A stretch of DNA of 64,000 nucleotides from an uncultured Pseudomonadales bacterium (GCA_943788875.1 CALSSA010000006.1:62001-126000), one strand, 5' to 3'; numbered from the stretch's first letter, positions 29,095 to 38,108 are shown. The notes: generated by a model from the letters alone, not told the origin. Translations and numbers: made by a program.

Positions 29095-29116
29095 TTGTAG
29101 TCACATTTGTAGTCAC
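29091..29116 (+). repeat. 26-bp arm-type repeat, right copy
   Basis: Identical to 22064-22089, two tandem ATTTGTAGTCAC units, ending 57 bp before attR. It overlaps the integrase start codon, so integrase binding here could also repress its own gene. Confidence 0.75.
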
Positions 29117-29173
29117 ATATGATTCCCATTGTAACATTAAATGCATATATAACAACAACTTAGATAGCATAGG

Positions 29174-29196
29174 TCGAGTCCGGCCACTGGTACCAA
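29174..29196 (+). repeat. attR: 23-bp tRNA 3'-end repeat
   Basis: Second copy of the tRNA-Leu 3' end, identical to 21982-22004, marking the right boundary of the integrated element. The preceding base differs (G versus T), so identity ends exactly there. Confidence 0.93.
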
Positions 29197-29201
29197 ACAA
29201 T

Positions 29202-29229
29202 AAAACCCTGCCGGTAGGCGGGGTTTTTT
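29202..29229 (+). terminator. Probable native tRNA-Leu terminator, displaced by the element
   Basis: Stem AAAACCC-T-GCC / GGC-G-GGGTTTT around GGTA, followed by T residues, six bases after attR. Before insertion it would have directly followed the tRNA. It can also serve the convergent CotH gene ending at 29266. Confidence 0.85.
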
Positions 29230-29265
29230 GTTTGTATCTGATTATCTTTGGCCAACTTTAACTTA

Positions 29266-31602
29266 TTAATACCCGTTTTCTTGTAATTCCTGATAAAGAG
29301 TCGCACTTCGAGTCTCGATGAACTCTTTGACAGACACATCGCTAGCATCACAGAGATCAGTCCCTGCCGCAGCATCGATAGCACCCGGGTTATAAACCTG
29401 ACCGCAGCCACTGGGGGAACCGGCATCGGTAGCCAATATAGATGGTTGCACTAGGGCATTTCGCGTTGCTAGTTTTTGTTCTACGGCAACCCAATTTAAT
29501 TCAAGGTCCAAAATTGACTTAATTTCTAAAAATAGTTGGTTTTTATTTTCTGGTTCCGAGAACACTATTGTCCATAAAATGGGGTTGAGCCCAAGCGCTG
29601 ATGCCCTCCCCGCCCAATCAATCTTATCGGGCGAAGGAAAGGCATAAGTTTCCATAATATCTCTAAATCCCGCAAAATTTGCGTCTAACTCACTGCTACC
29701 TAGCCTGTGACTATCCCTGAAGACAAAATCGAAGTCATTAACAAAGTACGTCCATAGATCAGTTGTAGGGTTAAAATAGAGGTAGTAATTATTTCCAACC
29801 CTTACATAGTGGTCTACGGCGCCCATAACGATCTCTGCCGCCTGCGCCTTAATAAATCCATTTATGTCGAAGTGTTCAGCCAACGCTGATTCAGAGGGAT
29901 TGGACTGTAAGAATTCAATAAAATCCTGCAAAAGCTGTCGACCCTCGGTAATACTTTTCTTTTTAGTTTTAAGGTCGTAAATAGGTCTATACGGGCGAAA
30001 TTGAGAGACTCCTCCTTCATTATTGATATTTGAATTTACAAATGCTGGATCTAGATAATTAGCCGTACCCAACCATTCTTCTCTCGAGTCCGGGTCCGAT
30101 TTCTCAACACCGATATTACAAAAGTCAGTGTTGAAAAACTGATCAGATGTATCGTAAGGCACACAGTTTAGGTCTGCCTCCTTAGGCCCTGCCAACGTTG
30201 CAAAAACGCCGCTTTTGAACAGAAAGCCGTTTTTCCCAAAAAAACGTTTTAAAAAAGGTTTGTCGATTTGTTCAACCATTTGGAACACGCCCATATTATA
30301 TGTTTGGGGTAACGGCTGCCCAAACAAATTCCCAGTGCCTGTTATCTCCAAAATGACATTAGCATGAGCAACACGAGACGCTGGCACCCCGATACTGTTA
30401 AGGACATCGTGGGCTAAAAGCTCTCTCTGATAAGTAGGATCGTCCCGGTTGTATCTGAAGAATACCTTCTCGACACCCATAAATTCCCTACCATCATTGC
30501 CTGGAACCTCTGGATGATTTTTACCTAACCGACTTAGACATGGATATTCAACAACAGAGGCGGGATCCCCGCTGCCATCGATGCATGAATACACACCCTC
30601 GTCTTCATCAAATTCCTCATCAAATTTGAGCCCGAAGCTGAACCGTTTTGGCTTAATGAGCCCGGTATCTGCATCATATTCTTCCGGCCATTGGCGGCTA
30701 GTATTACCTCGCATTTTGAAACCAACCTTTTCCAGACTCTCAATAACGTTATTGTTCTCGTCAAGATATTCGAAATCAACCTGCCGGTATATTTCGCTGT
30801 GGCTCCAATTCGTCCAAAGAGCTGCCGGACCACTAGCCGTACCATTTCTATAGTCAGCCCTTTCTGTGTCTAACACAAAGCGCTGCCACTCACCTCCATC
30901 CATGGTTAGCCGAATTTTATGCATTTTATCCAAGGAGAAAAGTGGCGCTGAGTCATCTGCCTTACACTCAAGATCAATCACCAGATCATTGAATGCTATC
31001 GCGCCCTCTTCAATCGACAACTCGCAATCTTGTCGCCCCGCATCTCGATCAACACTCACCTCAAAGTTACTGCCACCCTTAATACCGAGCGGTATTTTAA
31101 AGACACCATTGCCATCAATGGTCACAATCTCATCGTCAATAGCACAATCCGAATCATTGCTCGTCATGAAGCAGCTATTAATCTCTAGGTCTAAGTCGCG
31201 AAACTCATCAAGTGTGGAGATCTCAAATTCAAGAAAGAAGATTGGCTTTGTGACGGTGAGATCAAAATCTATCGAACGTGAAAACTCTCCATCTGACACA
31301 GACAATGTTATTGAAGACACTGAGTTTAGATCAGCCGTCGAAGGAATACCTGTAATGGACCCAGTTATTGAATCAAAACTCATCCAATCAGACTGGCCCC
31401 TAATAGAAAAACTCAAGGAGTCACCATTTACATCCGAGGCATCAGGTGTAAAATTCAAAGATTCTCCTATTCGTATTGATGACATGGAACCTGATATTTC
31501 TGGCGCTACATTAACGAGTTGAGAACCCCCCGTGCTATCGCCACCACAACTGGCCAGAAGTACAGCCCCAATAACCAACGCCACATTATTTCTTGTCACC
31601 AT
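29266..31602 (-). CDS. CotH-kinase-like lipoprotein with cadherin-like domain
   Basis: A 778-residue surface lipoprotein. The start is set at ATG 31602 (MVTRNNVALVIGAVLLASC), which has a strong AGGGGAGG and gives a proper lipobox; a 15-codon upstream extension is rejected. Residues about 30-120 form a putative Ig/cadherin-like domain (NVAPEISGSMSSIRIGES..LSFSIRGQSDWMSFD..GIP). After a spacer comes a CotH region with HKIRLTMDGGEWQRF, VGFKMRGNTSRQWP, a FFRYNRDDPTYQRELLAHDVL helix, GVFQMVEQIDKPFLKRFFG and WTYFVNDFDFVFRDS. CotH proteins are atypical protein kinases, first known from spore coats and common in marine bacteria on exported proteins. The target is unknown. It lies just outside the tRNA-Leu element. 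Confidence 0.86.
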   Translation of the reverse strand: MVTRNNVALVIGAVLLASCGGDSTGGSQLVNVAPEISGSMSSIRIGESLNFTPDASDVNGDSLSFSIRGQSDWMSFDSITGSITGIPSTADLNSVSSITLSVSDGEFSRSIDFDLTVTKPIFFLEFEISTLDEFRDLDLEINSCFMTSNDSDCAIDDEIVTIDGNGVFKIPLGIKGGSNFEVSVDRDAGRQDCELSIEEGAIAFNDLVIDLECKADDSAPLFSLDKMHKIRLTMDGGEWQRFVLDTERADYRNGTASGPAALWTNWSHSEIYRQVDFEYLDENNNVIESLEKVGFKMRGNTSRQWPEEYDADTGLIKPKRFSFGLKFDEEFDEDEGVYSCIDGSGDPASVVEYPCLSRLGKNHPEVPGNDGREFMGVEKVFFRYNRDDPTYQRELLAHDVLNSIGVPASRVAHANVILEITGTGNLFGQPLPQTYNMGVFQMVEQIDKPFLKRFFGKNGFLFKSGVFATLAGPKEADLNCVPYDTSDQFFNTDFCNIGVEKSDPDSREEWLGTANYLDPAFVNSNINNEGGVSQFRPYRPIYDLKTKKKSITEGRQLLQDFIEFLQSNPSESALAEHFDINGFIKAQAAEIVMGAVDHYVRVGNNYYLYFNPTTDLWTYFVNDFDFVFRDSHRLGSSELDANFAGFRDIMETYAFPSPDKIDWAGRASALGLNPILWTIVFSEPENKNQLFLEIKSILDLELNWVAVEQKLATRNALVQPSILATDAGSPSGCGQVYNPGAIDAAAGTDLCDASDVSVKEFIETRSATLYQELQENGY

Positions 31603-31767
31603 GCTGACCTCCCCTAAAAATTGCGTGTTCGCATAAAAAAGATACATTACATGAGAATTAACTTCAATTATCGGAGCTCATTTTTCATATTTGTAAGTCA
31701 AAAAAAAGCCGGGTACTCTCTGAGAAGGGTTATTACAACCCTCTGACAACAGATTTTGCATTTGAAT

Positions 31768-32166
31768 TTATTTTTTAGGCGTCCAAATGATTGAAACAAT
31801 CATGATGGCTACGATTGCCAAAAACATCATCTGCATTGGCATTGGCGATGTCACTGGCAATTCAGTTGTACCAACATATTCGATAAATTTCTCAGAAAAC
31901 ACTGAACGGGACTCTAAAAGCTCCAAGTTATATGCAGTAATAACCCATGTTGATTTAGCTAGAGTCATTGCCATCCAGGTTCCAGCCACAATCAGCAGGC
32001 CGAAAGCGGTAGAGACTAACTTTTGAACTACATTGGAATCTTCATTTTCTCTGGTCATGTTTGCAACTCTAAGAGCAAGCCAAATTGCAATTATGCTGCC
32101 TATAAAGCTTGTGACACCAACTAATCTGCCGCTGTTAAATAATGTGTAAATCTCATATTCAGTCAT
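31768..32166 (-). CDS. Small hypothetical membrane protein
   Basis: A 132-residue protein starting at ATG 32166 with a good GGGGAAGAG ribosome-binding site. Three hydrophobic segments are seen: LVGVTSFIGSIIAIWLALRV, VSTAFGLLIVAGTWMAMTLA and MQMMFLAIVAIMIVSIIW, with a short charged loop (MTRENEDSN) between the first two. No family is recognised. Alone on the minus strand, divergent to the sterol-desaturase gene. Confidence 0.7.
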   Translation of the reverse strand: MTEYEIYTLFNSGRLVGVTSFIGSIIAIWLALRVANMTRENEDSNVVQKLVSTAFGLLIVAGTWMAMTLAKSTWVITAYNLELLESRSVFSEKFIEYVGTTELPVTSPMPMQMMFLAIVAIMIVSIIWTPKK

Positions 32167-32339
32167 TCTCTTCCCCTTTTATTATTAAGTTTTATTTTCT
32201 TAAATAGCGGTTTAAGTCTATATCTATACAATCATGAATATAAAACTTACTTGCAAGCGTCTCTAATGACATTTAATGTGGTGCCCGCATTGTAACCTGA
32301 TAAGTTTGACCTTTAATATCCAAGGCGACATAACCAGTT

Positions 32340-33581
32340 ATGAACTTTATTCCCTATGCAATCCCAGTGTTTTTATTATTAATCGTTATTGAGCTTTTTT
32401 GGGGATGGTGGAAAGGCAACAACACCTACAGAGTTAATGACAGCATCAACAGTCTCAGTCTCGGATTGCTAAGCACAGCCACCAAGTTTGTATTTCTCAA
32501 TATTGGCTTGCTGGTGTTTTCTGGCATTGAAAAAAATTACGCGGTCTGGGCATTCGACAGCTCCTCTCTTGGCCATTGGCTGCTGGCTATCTTGCTGTAT
32601 GACTTTCTCTATTACTGGTTTCACCGTATTAGCCATGAGCGACAGTTTTTCTGGGGCTCTCATGTGGTCCATCATCAAAGTGAAGACTACAACCTAAGTA
32701 CTGCCCTGCGCCAAACCAGCACCAGCTTTTTCACTACCTGGGTGTTTTATATTCCATGCTTTTTCCTCGGCATGCCGATCTCCATGTATGTGAGCATAGC
32801 CACGGCACACCTGATCTATCAGTTTTGGGTGCACACGCAACATATCTCCACATTGGGGTTTTTAGAATGGTTTATGGTCACTCCCTCAAACCACCGGGTA
32901 CACCATGCCCAAAACGCGGATTATATTGATAAAAATTACGGTGGCCTGCTGATTATCTGGGATAGACTGTTTGGCAGCTTTCAGAAAGAGCATAAAGAAC
33001 AGCCTGCCATCTATGGCATTCGCGCACCACTGGCAAGCTGGAATCCAATCTGGGCAAATCTACATATTTTTATCAACATGGCCCTTGATGCCTGGCGAAC
33101 AGCCAACTGGCTGGATAAATTTCGTGTCCTGTGGTCAAGGACGGGCTGGCGGCCAGCGGATGTTGAGGTGTGGTATCCGGCGCAAAAATCCAATCTCGAC
33201 CAGTTTGAAAAATACAATCCTGATCTAAACCCACTGACTAATAGCGGCATCGTTGCCCAGTATATTTTGTTGTCAGTTTTTCATTTATGGAGTGCCGGGC
33301 AAGTGGACCAGCTTTCCTACGTGCTACTCTGGGCTACCGTTGCAATACAGACTTATACATTAATAGTGATTGGGGCTATTTTAGATGGTAAATCTTTTGC
33401 CCGGCGATTGGAGCAATCCAGACTGCTTGTTCTGGCGGTAGTCCTGTATACCAGCTTCGCACTGAATCTCATTACCATTGATTGGTTCTATTATGGTGTT
33501 GGCTCTCTGCTGCTTAGTGCAGCTGTAATGTGGCTCAGCTTAGCGTCGGCGCCGGTAGCCAGCAAAACTGAACTGGCATAA
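32340..33581 (+). CDS. Sterol desaturase/fatty acid hydroxylase family membrane protein
   Basis: A 413-residue diiron membrane enzyme. The eight-histidine signature is spread over WFHRISHERQFFWGSHVVHHQSEDYN (residues about 94-120) and FMVTPSNHRVHHAQNADYI (about 180), with FWVHTQH between. Several hydrophobic helices flank it (residues 4-20, 70-90, 140-160), and the C-terminal third adds another membrane bundle. The family hydroxylates or desaturates lipids, sterols or alkylglycerols using O2. The substrate is not determined. The 33582-33607 terminator follows directly. Confidence 0.9.
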   Translation: MNFIPYAIPVFLLLIVIELFWGWWKGNNTYRVNDSINSLSLGLLSTATKFVFLNIGLLVFSGIEKNYAVWAFDSSSLGHWLLAILLYDFLYYWFHRISHERQFFWGSHVVHHQSEDYNLSTALRQTSTSFFTTWVFYIPCFFLGMPISMYVSIATAHLIYQFWVHTQHISTLGFLEWFMVTPSNHRVHHAQNADYIDKNYGGLLIIWDRLFGSFQKEHKEQPAIYGIRAPLASWNPIWANLHIFINMALDAWRTANWLDKFRVLWSRTGWRPADVEVWYPAQKSNLDQFEKYNPDLNPLTNSGIVAQYILLSVFHLWSAGQVDQLSYVLLWATVAIQTYTLIVIGAILDGKSFARRLEQSRLLVLAVVLYTSFALNLITIDWFYYGVGSLLLSAAVMWLSLASAPVASKTELA

Positions 33582-33607
33582 AAAAGCCCGCTGTACGGCG
33601 AGCTTTT
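33582..33607 (+). terminator. Intrinsic terminator after the sterol-desaturase-like gene
   Basis: AAAAGC-CCGC stem with GCG-AGCTTTT around TGTACG (one bulge), followed by AAA. It lies one base after the stop codon and may serve both directions, since the next gene is convergent. Confidence 0.7.
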
Positions 33608-33630
33608 AAACAGCCTGTCTCAGCACTGAA

Positions 33631-34413
33631 TTACATTCTTACATAGGACTGAGTAACAACTTCACTATTATTGGTAAACGATTGAGTAAAGTGGTTTTCA
33701 TCAACCAGTTCCATTTTCACTTCATTAACCGTGCCTTCGTAATCGGAGAATGAGCTTATCATTGTAGTTTCAATCGCATTTCCATCTGTATCAACTGTAA
33801 AGGAGCCAAACCCGAAGTTCTTTGCCTTTTCACCTTCAATAACCACATTCTGTAACCAGATAAAGTGCCCGCCACCAATCATTTTGGTTTCCGAGAATGC
33901 AGTGACATCAGGGTCGGCAGACTCTCGGGCTTCAAGGGTCCAAAGACCATCAAAAGGCGAGGTTGCCGTTGAAGCTGTATTCCATACTTCAACCATATCC
34001 AACAGGCGACCACCTTCATATTCCATACCGATAATGGTTTGTTCAAAACCTGTTTCAGTCTGATCAATCGCAATATCGAAACGATAACCGGACACCGGCC
34101 CATCGTGATTGACTCTAGGGACTTCAACCATCACACCATTTGACCAGTTGGCATCGCCTGCACCCACATCAATACTCTCAGTTTGGGCGTTGTTAAAGGC
34201 ATACATAAAACGACCATTGGAATAGATCTTTATTTGATCCCGGGTATATTGCCTGACCTCACCATTTTCTGTCACGGTAACACCCCCAATTAAGTAGGCA
34301 CCATCTGGCAGAGCAACGCTAACCTCTGATACGGCTGGAAGCGGAGTAGGTTCGCCAGAGCAAGCACCCAGTGCCATAATGGTAGAGATATGAAATAGTG
34401 GTTTAACGCTCAT
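33631..34413 (-). CDS. Hypothetical lipoprotein with two lipocalin-like modules
   Basis: A 260-residue lipoprotein (signal MSVKPLFHISTIMALGAC). Two similar beta-rich modules are visible: LPDGAYLIGGVTVTENGEVRQYTRDQIKIYSNGRFMYAF (about 35-70) and FDGLWTLEARESADPDVTAFSETKMIGGGHFIWLQNVV (about 155-190). Both share a G-x-Y/W strand, a charged turn and an I-GG-F strand, suggesting an internal duplication. No established family is recognised with confidence. The start at 34413 has GAGGGAACC upstream. It presumably sits on the outer or inner membrane, role unknown. Confidence 0.72.
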   Translation of the reverse strand: MSVKPLFHISTIMALGACSGEPTPLPAVSEVSVALPDGAYLIGGVTVTENGEVRQYTRDQIKIYSNGRFMYAFNNAQTESIDVGAGDANWSNGVMVEVPRVNHDGPVSGYRFDIAIDQTETGFEQTIIGMEYEGGRLLDMVEVWNTASTATSPFDGLWTLEARESADPDVTAFSETKMIGGGHFIWLQNVVIEGEKAKNFGFGSFTVDTDGNAIETTMISSFSDYEGTVNEVKMELVDENHFTQSFTNNSEVVTQSYVRM

Positions 34414-34556
34414 TGCAGGTTCCCTCGTGTTTTAGTTGTAATCTCAGGGAATAACCATACTCATTGGGAGATTTTATGTATACATCAGCGGGGACAACTC
34501 ACCGCACAGATAGTCGCCTCATCCTTTTTAACTGTGTATAGATTGGTTTAGAAAGC

Positions 34557-35933
34557 CTAAATCACTCGATTAGGATTGAGAATACCTTTGGCGTCCATTG
34601 CCTGTTTAAGGGTTTTCATCAGCGCAATTTCACTGTCGCTGCGGGACTGATCGAGGAAATCCCTTTTAAGTACACCCACACCATGCTCGGCGGTAATAGC
34701 GCCAGAGTACTCGCCAATCATTAACATAATATCTCTATTGATAGCGGTTTTATCTTCTTCCCTGCCTGTATAAGCGCAGACATGCAGATTGTTATCACCT
34801 ATATGACCAAACAGCAGCACACCAATATTTGGGTATTTTTGCTTCAGGCGCTGGTCCAGATCCGCAGCGAAAATGCCAATATCTGCAATTGGCAGGCTGA
34901 CATCCTGATTGGACACCGGGCCAAGTACTTTAAACAGCTCGCCAATACCGTCTCTGATCTGCCAGAATTTTTCCGCATCCTGATGGGTCTTGGCAATCAT
35001 TGCATCACTAATGAGTCCAGCTTCGAGCTGACCAAAAAGTGCCGACTCAAATCGCTCTGCGCCAGACACAGAATCATTATCTTTGTACTCAACCAGTAAA
35101 TAAAACGGATGGTCTTGAGTAAACGGATTTTGCAGATCGGACTCTACCTGCAAAACCTTGTTGTAGTAGTTATCCCACATCAGTTCAAAACCAGTTAGGC
35201 CGGAACCCAGGGTGCGCTTAAGCTGCGCCAGCAGTTTGGTAACGGAATCATAATCGGGTAAGGCACAGAGAGCAGTGTGGGAACTGTGAGATTTTGGCTG
35301 CAGCTGAAGCACCACTCTGGTAACAATACCCAATGTGCCTTCAGAGCCAATAAACAGATGCTTCAGATCATAACCAGAATTGTTTTTAACCATTTTATTC
35401 ATAGCATTAATAACAGTGCCATCTGCCAACACAGCTTCAAGACCCAGCACCAGAGCCCTGGTCATGCCATAGCGAATCACTTCAGTACCACCGGCATTGG
35501 TCGACACATTGCCGCCAATCTGACAGCTACCCCGAGCACCCAGATCCAGTGGCATAAACAGGCTGTGTTCGGCGGCGGCATCCTGTAGCACTTGCAATGG
35601 AGTTCCAGCACAGGCGCTAATGGTCATGGCAGTGGTATCAATGTCCTCAATGCCATTCATACGTTCCAGAGAGATAGCAAACTCAGCAGCCTGAGGCGTT
35701 GCACCCCCAGCCAGGCCAGTCAACCCCCCCTGCACAACCACAGGCTGATCGAATTCATGGCACAGGGCCATAATTTGCGACAGTTCATCGGTGGTTTTGG
35801 GTTTTAATAATGCACTGGGTTTGCAGGGATCTGCACCACTCCAGTCAGCGGAATACTTTTCACTGATTTCATCGGCGAGCAATAGCGTATTTTTGTCGAC
35901 GACGGCTGCGAGGCGGTCAATTAAAGTTTGCAT
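34557..35933 (-). CDS. FAD-linked D-2-hydroxyacid dehydrogenase-like oxidase
   Basis: A 458-residue FAD-binding (PCMH-type) oxidase of the glycolate oxidase GlcD/D-lactate/D-2-hydroxyglutarate dehydrogenase group. The PCMH domain shows PVVVQGGLTGLAGGATPQ, LDLGARGSCQIGGNVSTNAGG and KNNSGYDLKHLFIGSEGTLGIVTRVVL. The C-terminal cap domain contains VLLFGHIGDNNLHVCAY and the flavin-site ITAEHGVGVLKRDFL. It should oxidise a 2-hydroxyacid and pass electrons to a flavoprotein or quinone. It is 52 bp downstream of a TauD-like oxygenase on the same strand, a probable operon: the oxygenase may make a 2-hydroxyacid that this enzyme oxidises. The pairing is inference. Confidence 0.9.
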   Translation of the reverse strand: MQTLIDRLAAVVDKNTLLLADEISEKYSADWSGADPCKPSALLKPKTTDELSQIMALCHEFDQPVVVQGGLTGLAGGATPQAAEFAISLERMNGIEDIDTTAMTISACAGTPLQVLQDAAAEHSLFMPLDLGARGSCQIGGNVSTNAGGTEVIRYGMTRALVLGLEAVLADGTVINAMNKMVKNNSGYDLKHLFIGSEGTLGIVTRVVLQLQPKSHSSHTALCALPDYDSVTKLLAQLKRTLGSGLTGFELMWDNYYNKVLQVESDLQNPFTQDHPFYLLVEYKDNDSVSGAERFESALFGQLEAGLISDAMIAKTHQDAEKFWQIRDGIGELFKVLGPVSNQDVSLPIADIGIFAADLDQRLKQKYPNIGVLLFGHIGDNNLHVCAYTGREEDKTAINRDIMLMIGEYSGAITAEHGVGVLKRDFLDQSRSDSEIALMKTLKQAMDAKGILNPNRVI

Positions 35934-35985
35934 TTGAACTGCTGCCAGAGAGTTTAATTGCAGTGTAACCTACAACTCAGACTCA

Positions 35986-37053
35986 CTACCACTTGTCCTC
36001 ATAGGTTTCCAAACGGTCAAAAGACTCGCCGATCAGCACGCCCAACTCTCGCTGCTCGCCTTCTTTAAGATGTACGGCTGGGCGGCCATGGGCAAAGCGG
36101 TAGTTACAGATAAGCGCAACGTCACCGACTTCCCATGCAATGGGAATACCATAGTCATCATAGACCTTAAGAAATATCCGTTTCTCTTCCGCAGTCATTT
36201 CTGAGCCATCACCAAAGGTCAGCTTTAACGGACGCTCATCTGCGGCCAAATGCTGTACCAGAGGCCAGGTATCAAACCATGTGCTGTCATCGGCCATACT
36301 GCTGTAGAGTAGATTGCGATCTAAATGAGGGAAGAATTCAAATGCGGAAATATAAAACCTTGTTTTTAACAGGCGATCTGGCCCCCACTCTGCTTCCAGA
36401 CCACGGCTCTGAGCTTCAGCCAGCGCCTCATCTGGATCCTCCGTGAGCATTGACTGCTGCCAATGGTTATAGACACCAATATCAAGGCGATCGACAAAGG
36501 ACTCACGGTCCGACAAATTTCGATGATAGCAAAGCCCCAGCTTCTTCAGCTTTTGGCCAAACTCCGTGGCCAGCAGTGCATCGGTGGCTTGACAGTTATC
36601 AGAGACATAGGTATGGCCGCCCTCACTGGGCATTTTGTGGGCCATAAAGCTGACCATCTTGGTACTTGACCCAATGTAGGCCATCTCATGGTGGTAGTGC
36701 AGCCAGGCTTCTAGCGGCGCTCCCACCTCATAGACATTCTTTTCAATGATTTTGCGCGGGTTGGCGCCGCCTTCGTATTGGCGCTCGTTTTTTAGTACCT
36801 GAGTGGCAATCAGGCGCATCGCCTGCAAATCGTCTAACCCTGTATTGATAACATGAACCAGCCCCACATCATCAAAGGTCTGCTGCATGCGTTCGGCAAG
36901 CTCTTTACTAGCCACCAGGGGCGCACCATTAATCCGGTACTCATTGCCATCAATGACAAACAGTTCTGGAGATATAGCAGGCGTGCCAGTCCACCACTTG
37001 GGCTCAGTGATATTGGGTAATGGCTCAAAGGCTTCAGCTGTAGTGGCAGACAT
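35986..37053 (-). CDS. TauD/TfdA-like Fe(II)/2-oxoglutarate dioxygenase
   Basis: A 355-residue clavaminate-synthase-like oxygenase. The start is taken at ATG 37053 (MSATTAEAFEPLPNI), since the upstream extension (to 37143) is a Phe-rich tail without a convincing ribosome-binding site; ATG 37092 is an alternative. The metal motif is visible as WLHYHHEMAYIG (HxE type) at about residue 130 with the distal His/Arg in VALICNYRFAHGRPAVH near the C-terminus. SEGGHTYVSDN in between is family-typical. It would hydroxylate an organic acid using 2-oxoglutarate and O2. It lies upstream of the FAD-linked 2-hydroxyacid oxidase. The substrate is unknown. Confidence 0.85.
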   Translation of the reverse strand: MSATTAEAFEPLPNITEPKWWTGTPAISPELFVIDGNEYRINGAPLVASKELAERMQQTFDDVGLVHVINTGLDDLQAMRLIATQVLKNERQYEGGANPRKIIEKNVYEVGAPLEAWLHYHHEMAYIGSSTKMVSFMAHKMPSEGGHTYVSDNCQATDALLATEFGQKLKKLGLCYHRNLSDRESFVDRLDIGVYNHWQQSMLTEDPDEALAEAQSRGLEAEWGPDRLLKTRFYISAFEFFPHLDRNLLYSSMADDSTWFDTWPLVQHLAADERPLKLTFGDGSEMTAEEKRIFLKVYDDYGIPIAWEVGDVALICNYRFAHGRPAVHLKEGEQRELGVLIGESFDRLETYEDKW

Positions 37054-37211
37054 CTTTGGTTCTCTAGGGTCGAAATTAAAAAAGTTTGTCATTCTAGCTG
37101 CGAAAATAGCCTCGGACAATAAAAAAATCAGCCTTTTAAACAAGTTTTAAACTGACTTATTGGGCTATACGCATTCAGTCTGCCGGCGGGTCAACATAAC
37201 CCGTGTAAATA

Positions 37212-37829
37212 TCAGCCCATTGCCATCATCAGGAACCCTGAAAAAGCCGCATTGGTTCTCGACAATTCGGGCTCCACAAGCTTTTTAGATTGATTGATTA
37301 AATCTCTGTAGGCTGTATAAAAATGCCAGCTTGGCAATGGTCGATAGACTAAATTTGGCACCTCAAAATGAGCAATAATATTCTTTGCCGTGGTGGGTTT
37401 TACAAACACCTCAGTATTGGGTGAAAAATAGGCAGGAATAATGCTGACCAAACTCCATTTAGCCAATTTTTCAGTCTGCATAAGATCCACCAGAGCCTCA
37501 AAACCAGACTGCTGGTCACCGTGCAGCAACTGGCCCAGAGACTGCACCAAAAACTCACGATCTGCGGCGCTTAGGCAACCGACAAAGTCGCGAAATTTAG
37601 GCTTTTCAAACATAGATACCATGGAGGAACGGGATACTATTTTGACCATATTGTCGGCGCTTTTATTGACATCCTCCAAAGCTGAAAGGCTAAAACTGTC
37701 TTGGGCAAAGGTAATCATCTTATCCATGCGGTGCCGCTTGGCAATCACCTGCATTTCAGGATCATCAAAACCACCGGGGAAGCGCTGTAAAAACATCGCC
37801 TCGGCGGTTTTTAGCTTTAATCTGTCCAA
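37212..37829 (-). CDS. Conserved hypothetical protein
   Basis: A 205-residue, mainly helical protein of unknown function. In-frame stops lie just upstream of a TTG at 37829, so TTG (LDRLKLKTAEAMF) or the later ATG at the MFLQRFPGG position must start it. Conserved-looking blocks are FLQRFPGGFDDPEM, FVGCLSAADREFLVQSLGQLLHGD, WSLVSIIPAYFSPNTEVFVKPTTAKNII and PSWHFYTAYRDLI. No signal peptide and no membrane helix. It is a single gene, divergent from the GH16 region. Confidence 0.7.
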   Translation of the reverse strand: MDRLKLKTAEAMFLQRFPGGFDDPEMQVIAKRHRMDKMITFAQDSFSLSALEDVNKSADNMVKIVSRSSMVSMFEKPKFRDFVGCLSAADREFLVQSLGQLLHGDQQSGFEALVDLMQTEKLAKWSLVSIIPAYFSPNTEVFVKPTTAKNIIAHFEVPNLVYRPLPSWHFYTAYRDLINQSKKLVEPELSRTNAAFSGFLMMAMG

Positions 37830-38108
37830 AGTGAAGCCATTGGTTCCAGTCCTTTATTACTCTCTGATCAAAGCTCTTAATAAGCCGTTTTATGACGCAC
37901 ATGTCGTTACATTTACTGCTGCTGCCAGCCCGCTAGCGTTTTAGTCGCATTTATTAACCCTCTAAACCTATTTTACTAGGGTTCCAGCAGAGACCATTCA
38001 TGGATAATAATCGGTCTTTTCAAGCCTTAAGTGAGGTTCCTAGTGTCGATTTACTTTAACAATCTAACCACTGACAATTAAGGTTTCGCTGCCACTGCTG
38101 CAGCGTCT

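Larger units (their letters stand above)
22005..29196. mobile_element. Degenerate integrative element in tRNA-Leu(CAA)
   Basis: A block of about 7.2 kb bounded by 23-bp direct repeats of the tRNA 3' end. A tyrosine integrase gene starts about 80 bp from the right boundary. Paired 26-bp repeats lie about 60 bp inside each end, the layout expected for arm-type integrase sites. The tRNA's probable native terminator now lies beyond the right boundary (29202-29229) and a different one sits inside the left end (22016-22050), which shows which side is foreign. The integrase and the polymerase-like gene are both frameshifted and one cargo gene is truncated. As read, the element should not be able to excise by itself. 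Confidence 0.88.

Noticed and set aside
30866-31522. 218-codon plus-strand frame opposite the CotH lipoprotein
   Set aside because: Ser-rich translation typical of an antisense shadow; the minus-strand lipoprotein is well supported.
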